Notes under the pieces: model-generated | What the model was told of the DNA's origin: nothing | Seen by the model: only the letters and a program-made list of their open reading frames with translations | The model's database searches: none | Shown: piece by piece, positions 53,960 to 62,552 of the stretch | Layout of the letters: every line of letters begins with the position of its first letter | How positions within the stretch are numbered: position 1 is the stretch's first letter | Assembly (NCBI RefSeq): GCF_007860185.1 | Contig: NZ_SJPY01000012.1 | Span: 1-64,000, forward strand | Length of the DNA: 64,000 bases | Source: Novipirellula aureliae | GTDB taxonomy: Bacteria > Planctomycetota > Planctomycetia > Pirellulales > Pirellulaceae | Direction of reading: 5' to 3' | Program-made: the position numbers and the translations under genes

Positions 53960-54615
53960 TGAAATCCATTCACGACACCACCAAGATGATCGCCATCGAT
54001 TCGATTGACGCCGTATGGCTCAAGGCGATCGTTCGCCAGGTCGTGTCGAAAGTGGAGGTGCAGAAGGCGGCTCTGGCAGCAAAACCCGCTCCGTCACCCG
54101 AAACGTTCAGCGGAAAATTGGTCTCGCTCGAAACGATTGAACAATGGGCTCGATCGCGAAAGTCCGAAATCAAAATTGGATCGAAGACAATCGTGACACC
54201 CGCTGCGATCGATGAAGCGAAGCGGCATGGAATCACGATTTCACGCGGTGAGATTTCACGCGGTGAATCGTGTAGCAAGTCGTCGCAGCCGAGTACTGTT
54301 GGCGGTTCAATTGGGAAGGATTCAACCGAATACGATATTAGCGATAGCCAAGATCCGCATCGGGCTGTGCTGATCTCGGAGCAACTGCGGCGTCGTCATG
54401 CAAAGGGGTCGGCGGTGATCGTATGTAGCGATACGCCGGCAGTGGATGTTTTTCGCCTGTGCAGCGAAAATCGACGAACCGTCATGATTTCGGATTTCGC
54501 CTCCGTCGAACGGTTTGAGAACGAATTATCCCCCGACGTGTGGGTGTTAGATATGAAGAAACTAAACTTAATCGCAGCGGTCAATGCTGCCCAGAAAATA
54601 CTTGAGCTACGCTAG
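53959..54615 (+). CDS. BMC-associated protein of unknown function with encapsulation-like helix
   Basis: A 218-aa protein without a recognised family. Residues 13-34 (IDSIDAVWLKAIVRQVVSKV) look like the amphipathic helix at the N-terminus of the aldehyde dehydrogenase and PduL, followed by an Ala/Pro linker. A short domain has IVTPAAIDEAKRHGITI (79-95), a motif also found in BMC-linked EutT/EutQ-type proteins. A low-complexity stretch (96-130) precedes a C-terminal part (131-218) whose order (AVIVCSDTPAVDVFRL, TVMISDFASVERFE, VWVLDMKKLNLIAAVNAAQK) resembles the second half of RpiB/LacAB sugar-phosphate isomerases, with Cys156 at the catalytic-Cys position. The RpiB resemblance is my inference and would need a profile search. 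Coupled to pentamer 2. Confidence 0.7.
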   Translation: MKSIHDTTKMIAIDSIDAVWLKAIVRQVVSKVEVQKAALAAKPAPSPETFSGKLVSLETIEQWARSRKSEIKIGSKTIVTPAAIDEAKRHGITISRGEISRGESCSKSSQPSTVGGSIGKDSTEYDISDSQDPHRAVLISEQLRRRHAKGSAVIVCSDTPAVDVFRLCSENRRTVMISDFASVERFENELSPDVWVLDMKKLNLIAAVNAAQKILELR

Positions 54616-54656
54616 TTTGAAAGTCGTAGCAGAACTGCACAAACAAAAAGTCACCA

Positions 54657-54938
54657 ATGAAGATTGCTCGTACGATCGGCACCGTTACGCTTGCTCGCTT
54701 CCATCCTTCCCTGGGTGCAGCGAACTTGCGATATGTGGAGGTCGTTGATTCGATCGATCGAATCGACGTAGAACCACTCGGCGGGGATTGTATTGTCGCA
54801 TGGGATCTCTGCGGATGTGCGGCAGGTGATCTCGTCGCCTTGGCGGAGGGCCCCGAAGCGGCTCAGCCGTTTAAGCCCGATGTGAAAGCGATCGATGCCT
54901 CGATCGTGGCACTGCTCGACAACGTGAACTTACAATAA
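54657..54938 (+). CDS. BMC-P shell pentamer 3
   Basis: A 93-aa vertex protein: KIARTIGTVTLARFHPSLGA, YVEVVDSIDRIDVEPLGGDC, IVAWDLCGCAAGDLVALAEG, DASIVALLDNVNLQ. More diverged than pentamers 1 and 2, with two Cys (DLCGCA) near the core. It follows the unknown 218-aa gene by 41 bp and precedes the aldolase. Confidence 0.9.
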   Translation: MKIARTIGTVTLARFHPSLGAANLRYVEVVDSIDRIDVEPLGGDCIVAWDLCGCAAGDLVALAEGPEAAQPFKPDVKAIDASIVALLDNVNLQ

Positions 54939-54996
54939 TCAATTTGGCGAACTAACAAACCGACGAAACCTTTTTACTCTTCAGGAAATAGGAATT

Positions 54997-55866
54997 ATGC
55001 AAAACCTACACAAGATCAAGCAAGACATGTGCGACATTGGTCGTCGTATCTACAACCGTCAATTCGCCGCGGCCAACGATGGGAACATTACGGTTCGCGT
55101 TAGCGAAAATGAATTGCTTTGTACGCCGACGCTACACTGCAAAGGTTACTTGAAGCCTGAAGACATCTCGCTTGTCGATATGACGGGCAAACAACTCGCG
55201 GGCAGCAAGCCACGAAGTAGCGAAGCGCTGCTCCATATCGAAATCTACAAGCAGCGTGCCGACGTGAAGAGCGTCGTGCATTGCCACCCGCCACATGCGA
55301 CCGCCTTCGCGATTGCTCGCGAGCCCATTCCTCAGTGCGTTTTGCCTGAGGTCGAAGTTTTCCTTGGTGACGTTCCGATCACGAAATACGAAACACCTGG
55401 CGGGCAAGCGTTTGCGGATACCATTTTGCCATTCGTTGATAAGACGAACGTTATGATCTTGGCCAATCACGGAACGGTTAGCTATGGCGAATCGGTTGAA
55501 AAAGCTTATTGGTGGACCGAGATTCTCGATGCTTATTGCCGCATGTTGATGTTGGCGAAGCAGCTAGGCAACGTTTCCTACTTGGGCAATGAGAAGGCAC
55601 AAGAGCTCTTGGATCTCAAGGACAAGTGGGGATACAAGGATCCACGCAATACGCCCGAGTACAAGAATTGCGACATTTGTGCGAACGATATTTTCCGAAA
55701 CTCATGGGCTGATTCGGATGTCGATCGTCGCGCGTTCCCCGCCCCCGCACCAGCGGCTCCAGCACCCGCTGCAAGCAGTTCCAACGGTTCGGCAAGCGGT
55801 AGCGTCAACGAAGAGCAGTTGGTGAAGTTGATCACCGACGAAGTGCTTCGGCAAATGCAGAAATAG
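54997..55866 (+). CDS. Class II aldolase (fuculose/rhamnulose-1-phosphate aldolase type)
   Basis: A 289-aa zinc-dependent aldolase/adducin-family enzyme that would split L-fuculose-1-P or L-rhamnulose-1-P to DHAP and L-lactaldehyde. The catalytic site includes SSEALLHIEIYK (Glu76), VVHCHPPHATAFA (His95, His97) and ILANHGTVSYG. The C-terminal tail is a Pro/Ala/Ser linker followed by a predicted amphipathic helix, NEEQLVKLITDEVLRQMQK, an encapsulation peptide. It is larger than E. coli FucA because of that tail. The position in the operon and the tail indicate a lumen enzyme. Confidence 0.9.
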   Translation: MQNLHKIKQDMCDIGRRIYNRQFAAANDGNITVRVSENELLCTPTLHCKGYLKPEDISLVDMTGKQLAGSKPRSSEALLHIEIYKQRADVKSVVHCHPPHATAFAIAREPIPQCVLPEVEVFLGDVPITKYETPGGQAFADTILPFVDKTNVMILANHGTVSYGESVEKAYWWTEILDAYCRMLMLAKQLGNVSYLGNEKAQELLDLKDKWGYKDPRNTPEYKNCDICANDIFRNSWADSDVDRRAFPAPAPAAPAPAASSSNGSASGSVNEEQLVKLITDEVLRQMQK

Positions 55867-55913
55867 TAACGCGGGCATGAACTAAAGACTCCTTATTGAA
55901 GATATCCTGATCT

Positions 55914-56855
55914 ATGAAAGTTTCTATTATCGGTGGTGGCGGACTCGTTGGTTCGTGTGCTGCTTACGCGCTACAATGTGGCGGGCTCGTTCGAGAAATT
56001 GCTTTGCTAGACGTCAACCAAGAGCTGGCGGTTGGGCAAGCGTTGGATTTGCAACACGGCGGACCGAGCATCGCGGACCAAACGATCCAAGGCGGCAGCT
56101 ACGAGCACATTCCCGACAGCGACATTATCTGTATCACCGCAGGTCTTCGCCGCAAGCCGGACGAATCGCGTTTGGACCTGATTAACCGTAACACCGACCT
56201 GTTTGTGCAAATTCTTCGCGACGTGAAGGCCGCAGGCATCAAGTCGACCGCCATCGTGTTGGTCGTTAGCAATCCAGTCGACATTTTAACATACGTCGCG
56301 GCACAGACACTCGGTTTGCCAATCAATCAGGTGATTGGGCTAGGAACCCAGCTTGATACGATTCGTTTTTGCTCTTTGATCGCGGAAGAATTGAACGCTC
56401 CTCCGACGCAAACCAAGGCTCTGATCTTGGGCGAGCACGGTGAATCGATGGTGCCTATCTGGAGCAGTGCAACGATCGGTGGACTGCCGCTCGATAAGTT
56501 CTCTGGCTGGGATCATGGTGTCGCTTCCAAGGTGTTCACTCGTACTCGCGGAAGCGGGGCCGAAGTGATCAAACGGAAAGGTGGGGCTGGATTTGCAGTC
56601 GGTATTGCAATTCGAGATTGCATTGACGCAATTGCGCTCGATCGAAGATGTATTCTGCCGGTGAGCTCTGTACAAGACGGATGTTACGGCATCCGCGATG
56701 TCGCGTTGTCGGTTCCTACGGTCGTTGGACGTACTGGCGTGATGCGACGAATCGAACTCGATTTATGGCCAAAAGAAATTCAAGGCATTCGGGCCAGCGG
56801 TACGGCGTTAAGAAGTACGCTCAGCGCAGTGATGCCTCGGGTGGGAAGCCTTTAA
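55914..56855 (+). CDS. Lactate/malate dehydrogenase-family protein of the BMC operon
   Basis: A 313-aa NAD-dependent dehydrogenase: Rossmann start KVSIIGGGGLVGSCAAYAL, Asp of the NAD-ribose site in LLDVNQE, catalytic GTQLDTIRF (Asp, Arg) and GEHGES (His). The active-site loop reads AGLRRKPDESR: Arg at the 102-equivalent position is the malate-dehydrogenase type, and Asp replaces the Gly that normally follows KP. No encapsulation helix is seen. In planctomycete BMC loci this gene is considered the partner that recycles NADH, possibly via lactaldehyde reduction; the real substrate is open. Confidence 0.87.
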   Translation: MKVSIIGGGGLVGSCAAYALQCGGLVREIALLDVNQELAVGQALDLQHGGPSIADQTIQGGSYEHIPDSDIICITAGLRRKPDESRLDLINRNTDLFVQILRDVKAAGIKSTAIVLVVSNPVDILTYVAAQTLGLPINQVIGLGTQLDTIRFCSLIAEELNAPPTQTKALILGEHGESMVPIWSSATIGGLPLDKFSGWDHGVASKVFTRTRGSGAEVIKRKGGAGFAVGIAIRDCIDAIALDRRCILPVSSVQDGCYGIRDVALSVPTVVGRTGVMRRIELDLWPKEIQGIRASGTALRSTLSAVMPRVGSL

Positions 56856-57322
56856 TTCACTTCAACGTCAGCAAACATGTTTTTGCAATCGCGACGAAAC
56901 CAAGCGTAACCGATACCGATGGTGAGAACGCAGTACGTTGCGATCCAGACGGGATGAACATTCGCATCAAGCATGCGAGGTGTGTCGAGAAATCGGTCGC
57001 CCATCCACCAGGCGAGCGCGAGGTACACACCGTTCGCCAAAAGGCAAAAATCGGCGATGAACCAAACGGTCCAATGGCGAACGACAGCGGCAACCGTGAG
57101 TGGCAGGATGACACCCAGCAGCGGGCCTGCCCACAGCGTTAGCTGCGGATGGGGATCCGGCGAATGGAGCGAATAGGGCAACCGCCAAGGTGCCAAATCA
57201 AATTCGCGAAGCGCCGCACCGCCAAGCTTTCCGCCAATCAAGTGACCCACTTCATGCGTCAACGTCATGACCGTCCAAGACGCGACCAGCAGCATAATGA
57301 ACTGCAATAGTCGTTTTAACAT
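56852..57322 (-). CDS. Small M50-like membrane protein with HEVGH
   Basis: A 156-aa membrane protein with about four hydrophobic segments. HEVGHLIGGKLGG (about residues 23-35) is a zinc-peptidase HExxH, as in site-2 proteases, within the first TM region; a second Asp-containing zinc motif typical of M50 (LDG) is not apparent. So it may be a degenerate or non-proteolytic M50-like protein. It is convergent with the dehydrogenase gene and overlaps it by 4 bp. Role unknown. Confidence 0.65.
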   Translation of the reverse strand: MLKRLLQFIMLLVASWTVMTLTHEVGHLIGGKLGGAALREFDLAPWRLPYSLHSPDPHPQLTLWAGPLLGVILPLTVAAVVRHWTVWFIADFCLLANGVYLALAWWMGDRFLDTPRMLDANVHPVWIATYCVLTIGIGYAWFRRDCKNMFADVEVN

Positions 57323-57574
57323 GCTTGGTCTCTCTGCGGTTTGTTGACAGCATCAGCGGTGCAGGTCCGAAAGTGGTCATTGTTACCGAATCCTCGATAC
57401 AATGTTCGTCGCCTTTCGCTCCGCGAATATTCGCACCCCCAACGTTCTTTCGGGGAGCCAACCGCGACGATGTTTCGCCGAACGGGGGTCCATGGATTGT
57501 TTCTTCGCTACAATACGGTCAAATAATACCATAATGGATTCCGATGCGATAAAACAAACGTTTGCGAGGAACGG

Positions 57575-59833
57575 GTGAGCGACCAAGCCAATCAACAAAC
57601 AGAATTCCAAACGCAAGGTGCTCAATCGACGAGTAAGAAGCTCTCTCTCGAATCGACGACGCCTCCTGCGAAGGTTCCTGGATATCGTCTACAGCGGTTT
57701 CTTGGCGCTGGGGCGTTTGGGCAAGTCTGGGTTGGCCAAAATCTAAATACGGGTCGGGGCGTTGCCGTTAAATTTTATTTGCATCGCGGCGGAGTCAACT
57801 GGTCGCTATTGAGCCGCGAAGTCAAGAATCTTGTTCAATTGTCCGCTGATCGGCATGTCGTGCAAGTGCTTGAAGTTGGTTGGGATGCCACACCGCCCTA
57901 TTATGTCATGGAATTGATTCAAGGCGGGTCACTCGAAGACCGTTTGCAACGGGTAGGGCGTCTAAGCGTCACCGAATCCGTTGCAATGTTTCGCGAGATT
58001 TTGATCGGATTGAATCATTGTCATGGGAAAGGGGTTTTGCATTGCGATTTAAAACCTGCCAACATCTTGCTCGGCGAAGAGAACGAGCCTCGATTGGCTG
58101 ATTTCGGTCAAAGCCGAATGTCGCATGACCAAACACCAGCTCTCGGAACTCTGTTTTACATGGCACCCGAGCAAGCCGATTTGACATCGACCCCCGATGC
58201 CCGCTGGGACGTCTACGCGGCCGGTGCAATATTGTTTCGCTTGCTTACCGGTGAGCCACCCTATCGCAATGCCTCTCTGCTAGAACAAATCGACACCGCC
58301 GATTCGCTGCCCGTGCGGTTACAGCATTATCGGACGGCCATCCAATCGAGCGAGATTCCGACCGCTCATTCAAAAATCAAAGGTGTCGATCGATCTTTAG
58401 GTCGTATCGTCAACCGATGTTTAGAAGTCGACCCGGCGGACCGCTACGAGAACGTCCAGCAAATCCTACAAGACTTGGACGCACGGGATCGAACGCTTGC
58501 CAAGCGTCCACTCATGCTACTTGGCATCGTCGGTCCACTACTTGTCCTTCTGGCAACCTGTTTATTCGCCGTGCGAAGTATTGAACATGCAACCGAGAGC
58601 ACTCAATCGGCACTGCGTACCGAAGCATCGAGCAGCAATCAGCTGGCGGCGAAATTTGCGGCACGGACACTCGAAAGTGAACTGGAGCGATACTTCGATG
58701 CTGCTCAACGTGAGGCTCGTTCGAAAAGTTTCCGAATGCTCCTGCAACAAACGATCGAAGATCCGAGCATTGTTCCGCTGAGGGAAATCATTGCCTCGGC
58801 CGATGCCAGTGCCGCGGAGAAGGAATCCGCCAGAGAGCAATTGCTTGATTCCCCCGTTCGCTTGGAACTACGTCAACAGTTGATTGAGCGGCTCCTTCAC
58901 TTTAGCGCCACCGATGCGGCGGGCCGACGTCCGCGTTTCGCCACGATGTTTGTTACCGACAGCACCGGCACGATGATCGCCATCGCGTATGACAAACCAG
59001 TGGAACGAGATCAAAACAGTGCTGGACGTAACTTTGCATTCCGAACCTACTTTCATGGCGGCAGCGATGATCTTGATGAATCGATTCAAATCGACTCGAT
59101 TCGCCCCCTTCGTCGCACGCATCTATCGTCAGCTTTCCAAAGTACGGCGACAGGGTTGTGGAAGGTCGCCGTCAGCACTCCGATCTACTTTACCGAACAA
59201 CGCGATGAACCGGACGCGGTCTTGGTGGCTACCATCAACCTTGGCGATTTCCAGCTTTTACAAAGTGAAGAGGGAGCGAACCAAGTTGCCGTGTTGGTCG
59301 AAGCGAGAACGGGCGCTCGGCGCGGGACGGTCCTACAACATCCCTTAATGGATACACGACGAGAAGCGGGTGAGACGCTGGCGGATGAGAAATTCCAAAT
59401 TGATGGCGACTTGGTCAACGAGATCCTGCGCGGAGGGGATGTCAATTACAATGATCCGGTGGCAACATCCCCCGACGGAGCTCTGTACGATGGAGAATGG
59501 ATCGTCGCGATGCAACCGGTTGAATTACCGCGAAACGTTTATGACAGCCAAAGTGAACCGAGCGAAGAACCATTTACAGCCGATCAAAGTATCGAGACCG
59601 ATTTGTTGGTCATGGTTCAATACCGCTTGGCAAAGGTGATGGCCCCGGTGGGAAAAATGCGGCGTGACCTGTTTTCTGAAGGAGCCCTAGCCGTGCTGTC
59701 ATTGTTGGCCGTCACCATAAGCCTTTGGTTCGTTGTCCGTCGAATCAGCGAATCGGACCTTTCGATGCACTCATCGGAACACGACGCGATTCCGGAAAGC
59801 ACCGGAAATACCGAAACCATCGCCGTCAAGTAA
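57575..59833 (+). CDS. Ser/Thr protein kinase with extracytoplasmic sensor-like domain
   Basis: A 752-aa kinase starting at GTG 57575 (GAGGA 4-8 nt upstream). The kinase domain (about 37-300) has LGAGAFGQVWVG (P-loop), AVKF with Lys66, HCDLKPAN (156-163), DFGQS (176-178) and GTLFYMAPEQ. The catalytic loop is HCD rather than HRD, so the usual Arg that contacts the activation-loop phosphate is missing. TM1 (about 308-326), an outer region (about 330-700) with a Cache-like look (RFATMFVTDSTGTMIAIAYD, FRTYFHGG, ISTPIYF-type VSTPIYFTE), then TM2 near 705. This is a receptor-kinase topology. It probably reports on an envelope signal (inference). Confidence 0.9.
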   Translation: MSDQANQQTEFQTQGAQSTSKKLSLESTTPPAKVPGYRLQRFLGAGAFGQVWVGQNLNTGRGVAVKFYLHRGGVNWSLLSREVKNLVQLSADRHVVQVLEVGWDATPPYYVMELIQGGSLEDRLQRVGRLSVTESVAMFREILIGLNHCHGKGVLHCDLKPANILLGEENEPRLADFGQSRMSHDQTPALGTLFYMAPEQADLTSTPDARWDVYAAGAILFRLLTGEPPYRNASLLEQIDTADSLPVRLQHYRTAIQSSEIPTAHSKIKGVDRSLGRIVNRCLEVDPADRYENVQQILQDLDARDRTLAKRPLMLLGIVGPLLVLLATCLFAVRSIEHATESTQSALRTEASSSNQLAAKFAARTLESELERYFDAAQREARSKSFRMLLQQTIEDPSIVPLREIIASADASAAEKESAREQLLDSPVRLELRQQLIERLLHFSATDAAGRRPRFATMFVTDSTGTMIAIAYDKPVERDQNSAGRNFAFRTYFHGGSDDLDESIQIDSIRPLRRTHLSSAFQSTATGLWKVAVSTPIYFTEQRDEPDAVLVATINLGDFQLLQSEEGANQVAVLVEARTGARRGTVLQHPLMDTRREAGETLADEKFQIDGDLVNEILRGGDVNYNDPVATSPDGALYDGEWIVAMQPVELPRNVYDSQSEPSEEPFTADQSIETDLLVMVQYRLAKVMAPVGKMRRDLFSEGALAVLSLLAVTISLWFVVRRISESDLSMHSSEHDAIPESTGNTETIAVK

Positions 59834-59850
59834 CCAAGCAGGCTGGCGTG

Positions 59851-61599
59851 CTACTTGTTGAGTTCTTCGCCCAATCGTTCTCGAAAAATCTTGCTGTTAT
59901 GGCGAATGTCAACCGGCAACGGTTTATCACGAATAATGATCGTCTCGATCCGACGTGTCAGAGGGTTGCGTTTCCCTAAATCGATCAATTCCTCCATCAA
60001 CACACGCGACTCTTTTTCGCTCTTGGGCTGATACTGTGGGTAGGTTTCGACCAGCACCACCGGCGTCTGGTCGGGAAGATCCCCCTTCCCGACGAGGGCG
60101 CTTCGGTAGACTTTAGAATGAGCGTTAAAAACCGCTTCGCAAGGAACGGTGAATAGCGTCCGTTCCCCTGATACAACGCGATGGGCTTTGCGACCGCAAA
60201 ACCAGAAACGATCTTTTGAATCCAAATAGCCGACATCTCCCATGCGATGCCAAACACGGTCGCCATCACGAACCTTGTGCATTGCGTTCTGATCGGAGCG
60301 GACGACATATTCGGTCGTCACCATCGGACCGGCCACCATGAGCTCGCCGATTTTCCCAATGGGCAGTTCGCTGGTTTCTCCGATCTCAGCAACGGGGCCA
60401 TCATCGATCTTCACCACTCGCCACTCTACCCCCTCGAACCGAGAACCAACACAAACCCCTTTTCCCTTGGCTGCCGCCGGCCCGGTTTCTGCAATCACTT
60501 CTCGCGATTCGATCGATGCGATGGGAAGCGCCTCGGTTGCTCCATAAGGGGTCACAATCATTGCGTCGGGCGCGACGAGCGTACGCAGTTTTTCAAGCGT
60601 TGCTGCCGGAACCGGTGCACCAGCGGACAGGACTCGCCGCAGCGTTGGAAAGGGGCGCTCGACTCCCTGCTGTTCACACCAACGAACGACCGTATTCCAA
60701 AGCGCAGGCGACCCGAAAGCCTGATCGACGTCCCATTGATTGGCTGCTTCGATCAAACGCTGGGGGTTCACCTCAGCAGGCCGGGTCGGATCCATATCGG
60801 GAATAATCGTCGTGACCCCCATCACCGCATCGAATAAGCCAAACAGAGGGAAACAAGCCAAGTCGCGCGAACCGCGGTGAATGTCGTAGCGGAGGCGGAT
60901 GCGGTCCACTTGGGCATGAAACGTTCCATGCGTGTACAACACGCCCTTCGGTGGCCCCGTACTACCCGTGGTAAAAATGATCGAAGCTGGAGTATCAAGC
61001 CCGACTTTCGGCAAGACATCCTCGTCGGTACTGCGCCCCAATTCGGCAATCTGGTCAAGCGATTTCCCGCCCCAGAGAATGCGTCCTGAGGACATCACCC
61101 GCGAAGCAACGTTGCGCTCGGCAACCGTGACATTAAACTTCGCACTGGCGAAACGTTTTCGCATAAGGCTGCGAATGAGCTGAGCTTTGGGAATCCCCAC
61201 GAATCCGTCGACCTTCGATTCGCGTAAACAGTTCACCAAATGTTTTCGCCCAATGCCTGGATCGATCAGAACCGCAACGACTCCCGCTTTCAATAAGGAG
61301 AAAACAATCTCAATGAACGGGGCACCGAACGGGACGAGCATCGCCAGCCGCATCCCTGGCTTCACCCCCCAGCGGAGCAGCCCTTTGGCGATTTCGTCGC
61401 TACGCCGGTCAAGTTGCTCAAACGTCGTCAATCGGTAATGCCGAAGAGAATCACCACGAACCGGCCCATCAGGTTCAGCAATCGCCAGGGCGGTCGGCGT
61501 CAAATTTCGTATGACCTTCAAGCGAGCCGCAATGTTTAGATCCTTGGGGATACCTTCTTGGGACTGCGGTTCTTCGTGATCGCATGAATGCTTACTCAT
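59851..61599 (-). CDS. AMP-dependent acyl ligase, OleC-like
   Basis: A 582-aa adenylate-forming enzyme. ATP-binding motif FTTGSTGPPKGVLYTH, core VTPYGATEALPIAS and the hinge GDVGYLDSKDRFWFCGRKAH. The C-terminal LPVDIRHNSKIFRERL is a signature that I associate with OleC, the beta-lactone synthetase of olefin biosynthesis; related fatty-acid-CoA ligases share it. No OleA, OleB or OleD gene is next to it in the window. It ends a minus-strand run (mch, ATP-grasp, this gene) and overlaps the upstream gene by 4 bp, so it may take part in the same cofactor or membrane-lipid process. Substrate unknown. Confidence 0.82.
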   Translation of the reverse strand: MSKHSCDHEEPQSQEGIPKDLNIAARLKVIRNLTPTALAIAEPDGPVRGDSLRHYRLTTFEQLDRRSDEIAKGLLRWGVKPGMRLAMLVPFGAPFIEIVFSLLKAGVVAVLIDPGIGRKHLVNCLRESKVDGFVGIPKAQLIRSLMRKRFASAKFNVTVAERNVASRVMSSGRILWGGKSLDQIAELGRSTDEDVLPKVGLDTPASIIFTTGSTGPPKGVLYTHGTFHAQVDRIRLRYDIHRGSRDLACFPLFGLFDAVMGVTTIIPDMDPTRPAEVNPQRLIEAANQWDVDQAFGSPALWNTVVRWCEQQGVERPFPTLRRVLSAGAPVPAATLEKLRTLVAPDAMIVTPYGATEALPIASIESREVIAETGPAAAKGKGVCVGSRFEGVEWRVVKIDDGPVAEIGETSELPIGKIGELMVAGPMVTTEYVVRSDQNAMHKVRDGDRVWHRMGDVGYLDSKDRFWFCGRKAHRVVSGERTLFTVPCEAVFNAHSKVYRSALVGKGDLPDQTPVVLVETYPQYQPKSEKESRVLMEELIDLGKRNPLTRRIETIIIRDKPLPVDIRHNSKIFRERLGEELNK

Positions 61600-62552
61600 G
61601 GCTCCGATACCTTCCGTTCGTTCTTGGCGACATTCATTTGTTCAGAAATTGTTTGAATGATCCCTGCAGCAATGTTCGTTTCACATACTTGCTGAATTCC
61701 CTTCCAACCTGGCACTGCGTTGACTTCCAACACCTTAGGCGAGCCATCCAGCGAATCAATCATGTCGACGGCGGCGATCGTCAACCCCATCGAGGTGGTT
61801 AATCGCTTCGCCATCTCCGTTTGCTCGCGTGTGGGCTCGACCAACCGCGTCTTTGCTCCGTGAGCATGATTGGTACGAAAATCGTCTTTGTTTTCGCGGC
61901 TAGCGGCAATCACATGATCGCCGATGACAAGCAGTCGCGTGTCATGGCCGCCCGGCGGGACGAAAGCTTGAATGTAAAATACCGCGTCCATTTGATCGAG
62001 TGACGAAAAAACCGTCCACGCTAATTCGCGATCTCGGATACGCATCACGCCGCGTCCCTCACCACCAAAGATTGGCTTCACGACACAATCGCCACCGAGA
62101 TGGTCAAAGCATGTCATCGCTTCCGCACGAGACTGCACGACCAGCGTTTCCGGAGTATCGTAACCGAGCCTTTCCGCATAGGCGAGTGTACTAAACTTGT
62201 CGATCGCCAATTCAAGACCGCGAGGTGAATTGATCACAGGAACCGACACAGCGGCCAAAGCGTGTAGAACCGATAGCCGTAGTGTTATCTTTTCGAGTGA
62301 ACCAGCTGGCATCGTTCTCGCCAAGACAGCATCGAATGAATCAAGCGGCAATGCTGACGGTGAGTAAGAATTGCAACCTAAACTCATGCGCGCCGATCGT
62401 CCGACGCTGGCAAACAGCGACTCGTATTGGCAAAAGGTCAGTTCGTACCGACGATCCATAGCTACAGCCGCTTTCAATTGGTTCGAATGCCAGCCGTCAC
62501 CCGCTCCGAGAACGAGAATGCGTCGTCGATCATCGACCATGAGAATGCTCAT
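61596..62552 (-). CDS. ATP-grasp (RimK-like) ligase next to mch
   Basis: A 318-aa ATP-grasp ligase. The N-terminal segment RRILVLGAGDGWHSNQLKAA is the pre-ATP-grasp domain. The ATP-grasp core includes CVVKPIFGGEGRGVMRI (ATP-binding loop), FIQAFVPPGGHDTRLLVIGD, and VDMIDSLDGSPKVLEVNAVP with the Mg-binding Glu/Asn. ATP-grasp proteins join a carboxylate to an amine or thiol. In the tetrahydromethanopterin (H4MPT) C1 gene sets of methylotrophs a RimK-like gene sits next to mch and is thought to act in cofactor synthesis (glutamate ligation), which fits here because it follows mch with no gap and overlaps the OleC-like gene. Confidence 0.85.
   Translation of the reverse strand: MSILMVDDRRRILVLGAGDGWHSNQLKAAVAMDRRYELTFCQYESLFASVGRSARMSLGCNSYSPSALPLDSFDAVLARTMPAGSLEKITLRLSVLHALAAVSVPVINSPRGLELAIDKFSTLAYAERLGYDTPETLVVQSRAEAMTCFDHLGGDCVVKPIFGGEGRGVMRIRDRELAWTVFSSLDQMDAVFYIQAFVPPGGHDTRLLVIGDHVIAASRENKDDFRTNHAHGAKTRLVEPTREQTEMAKRLTTSMGLTIAAVDMIDSLDGSPKVLEVNAVPGWKGIQQVCETNIAAGIIQTISEQMNVAKNERKVSEP

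Noticed and set aside
48259-56855. Propanediol or ethanolamine microcompartment
   Set aside because: There is no diol dehydratase or ethanolamine ammonia-lyase gene and no B12-related enzyme; the aldolase points to the fucose/rhamnose type.
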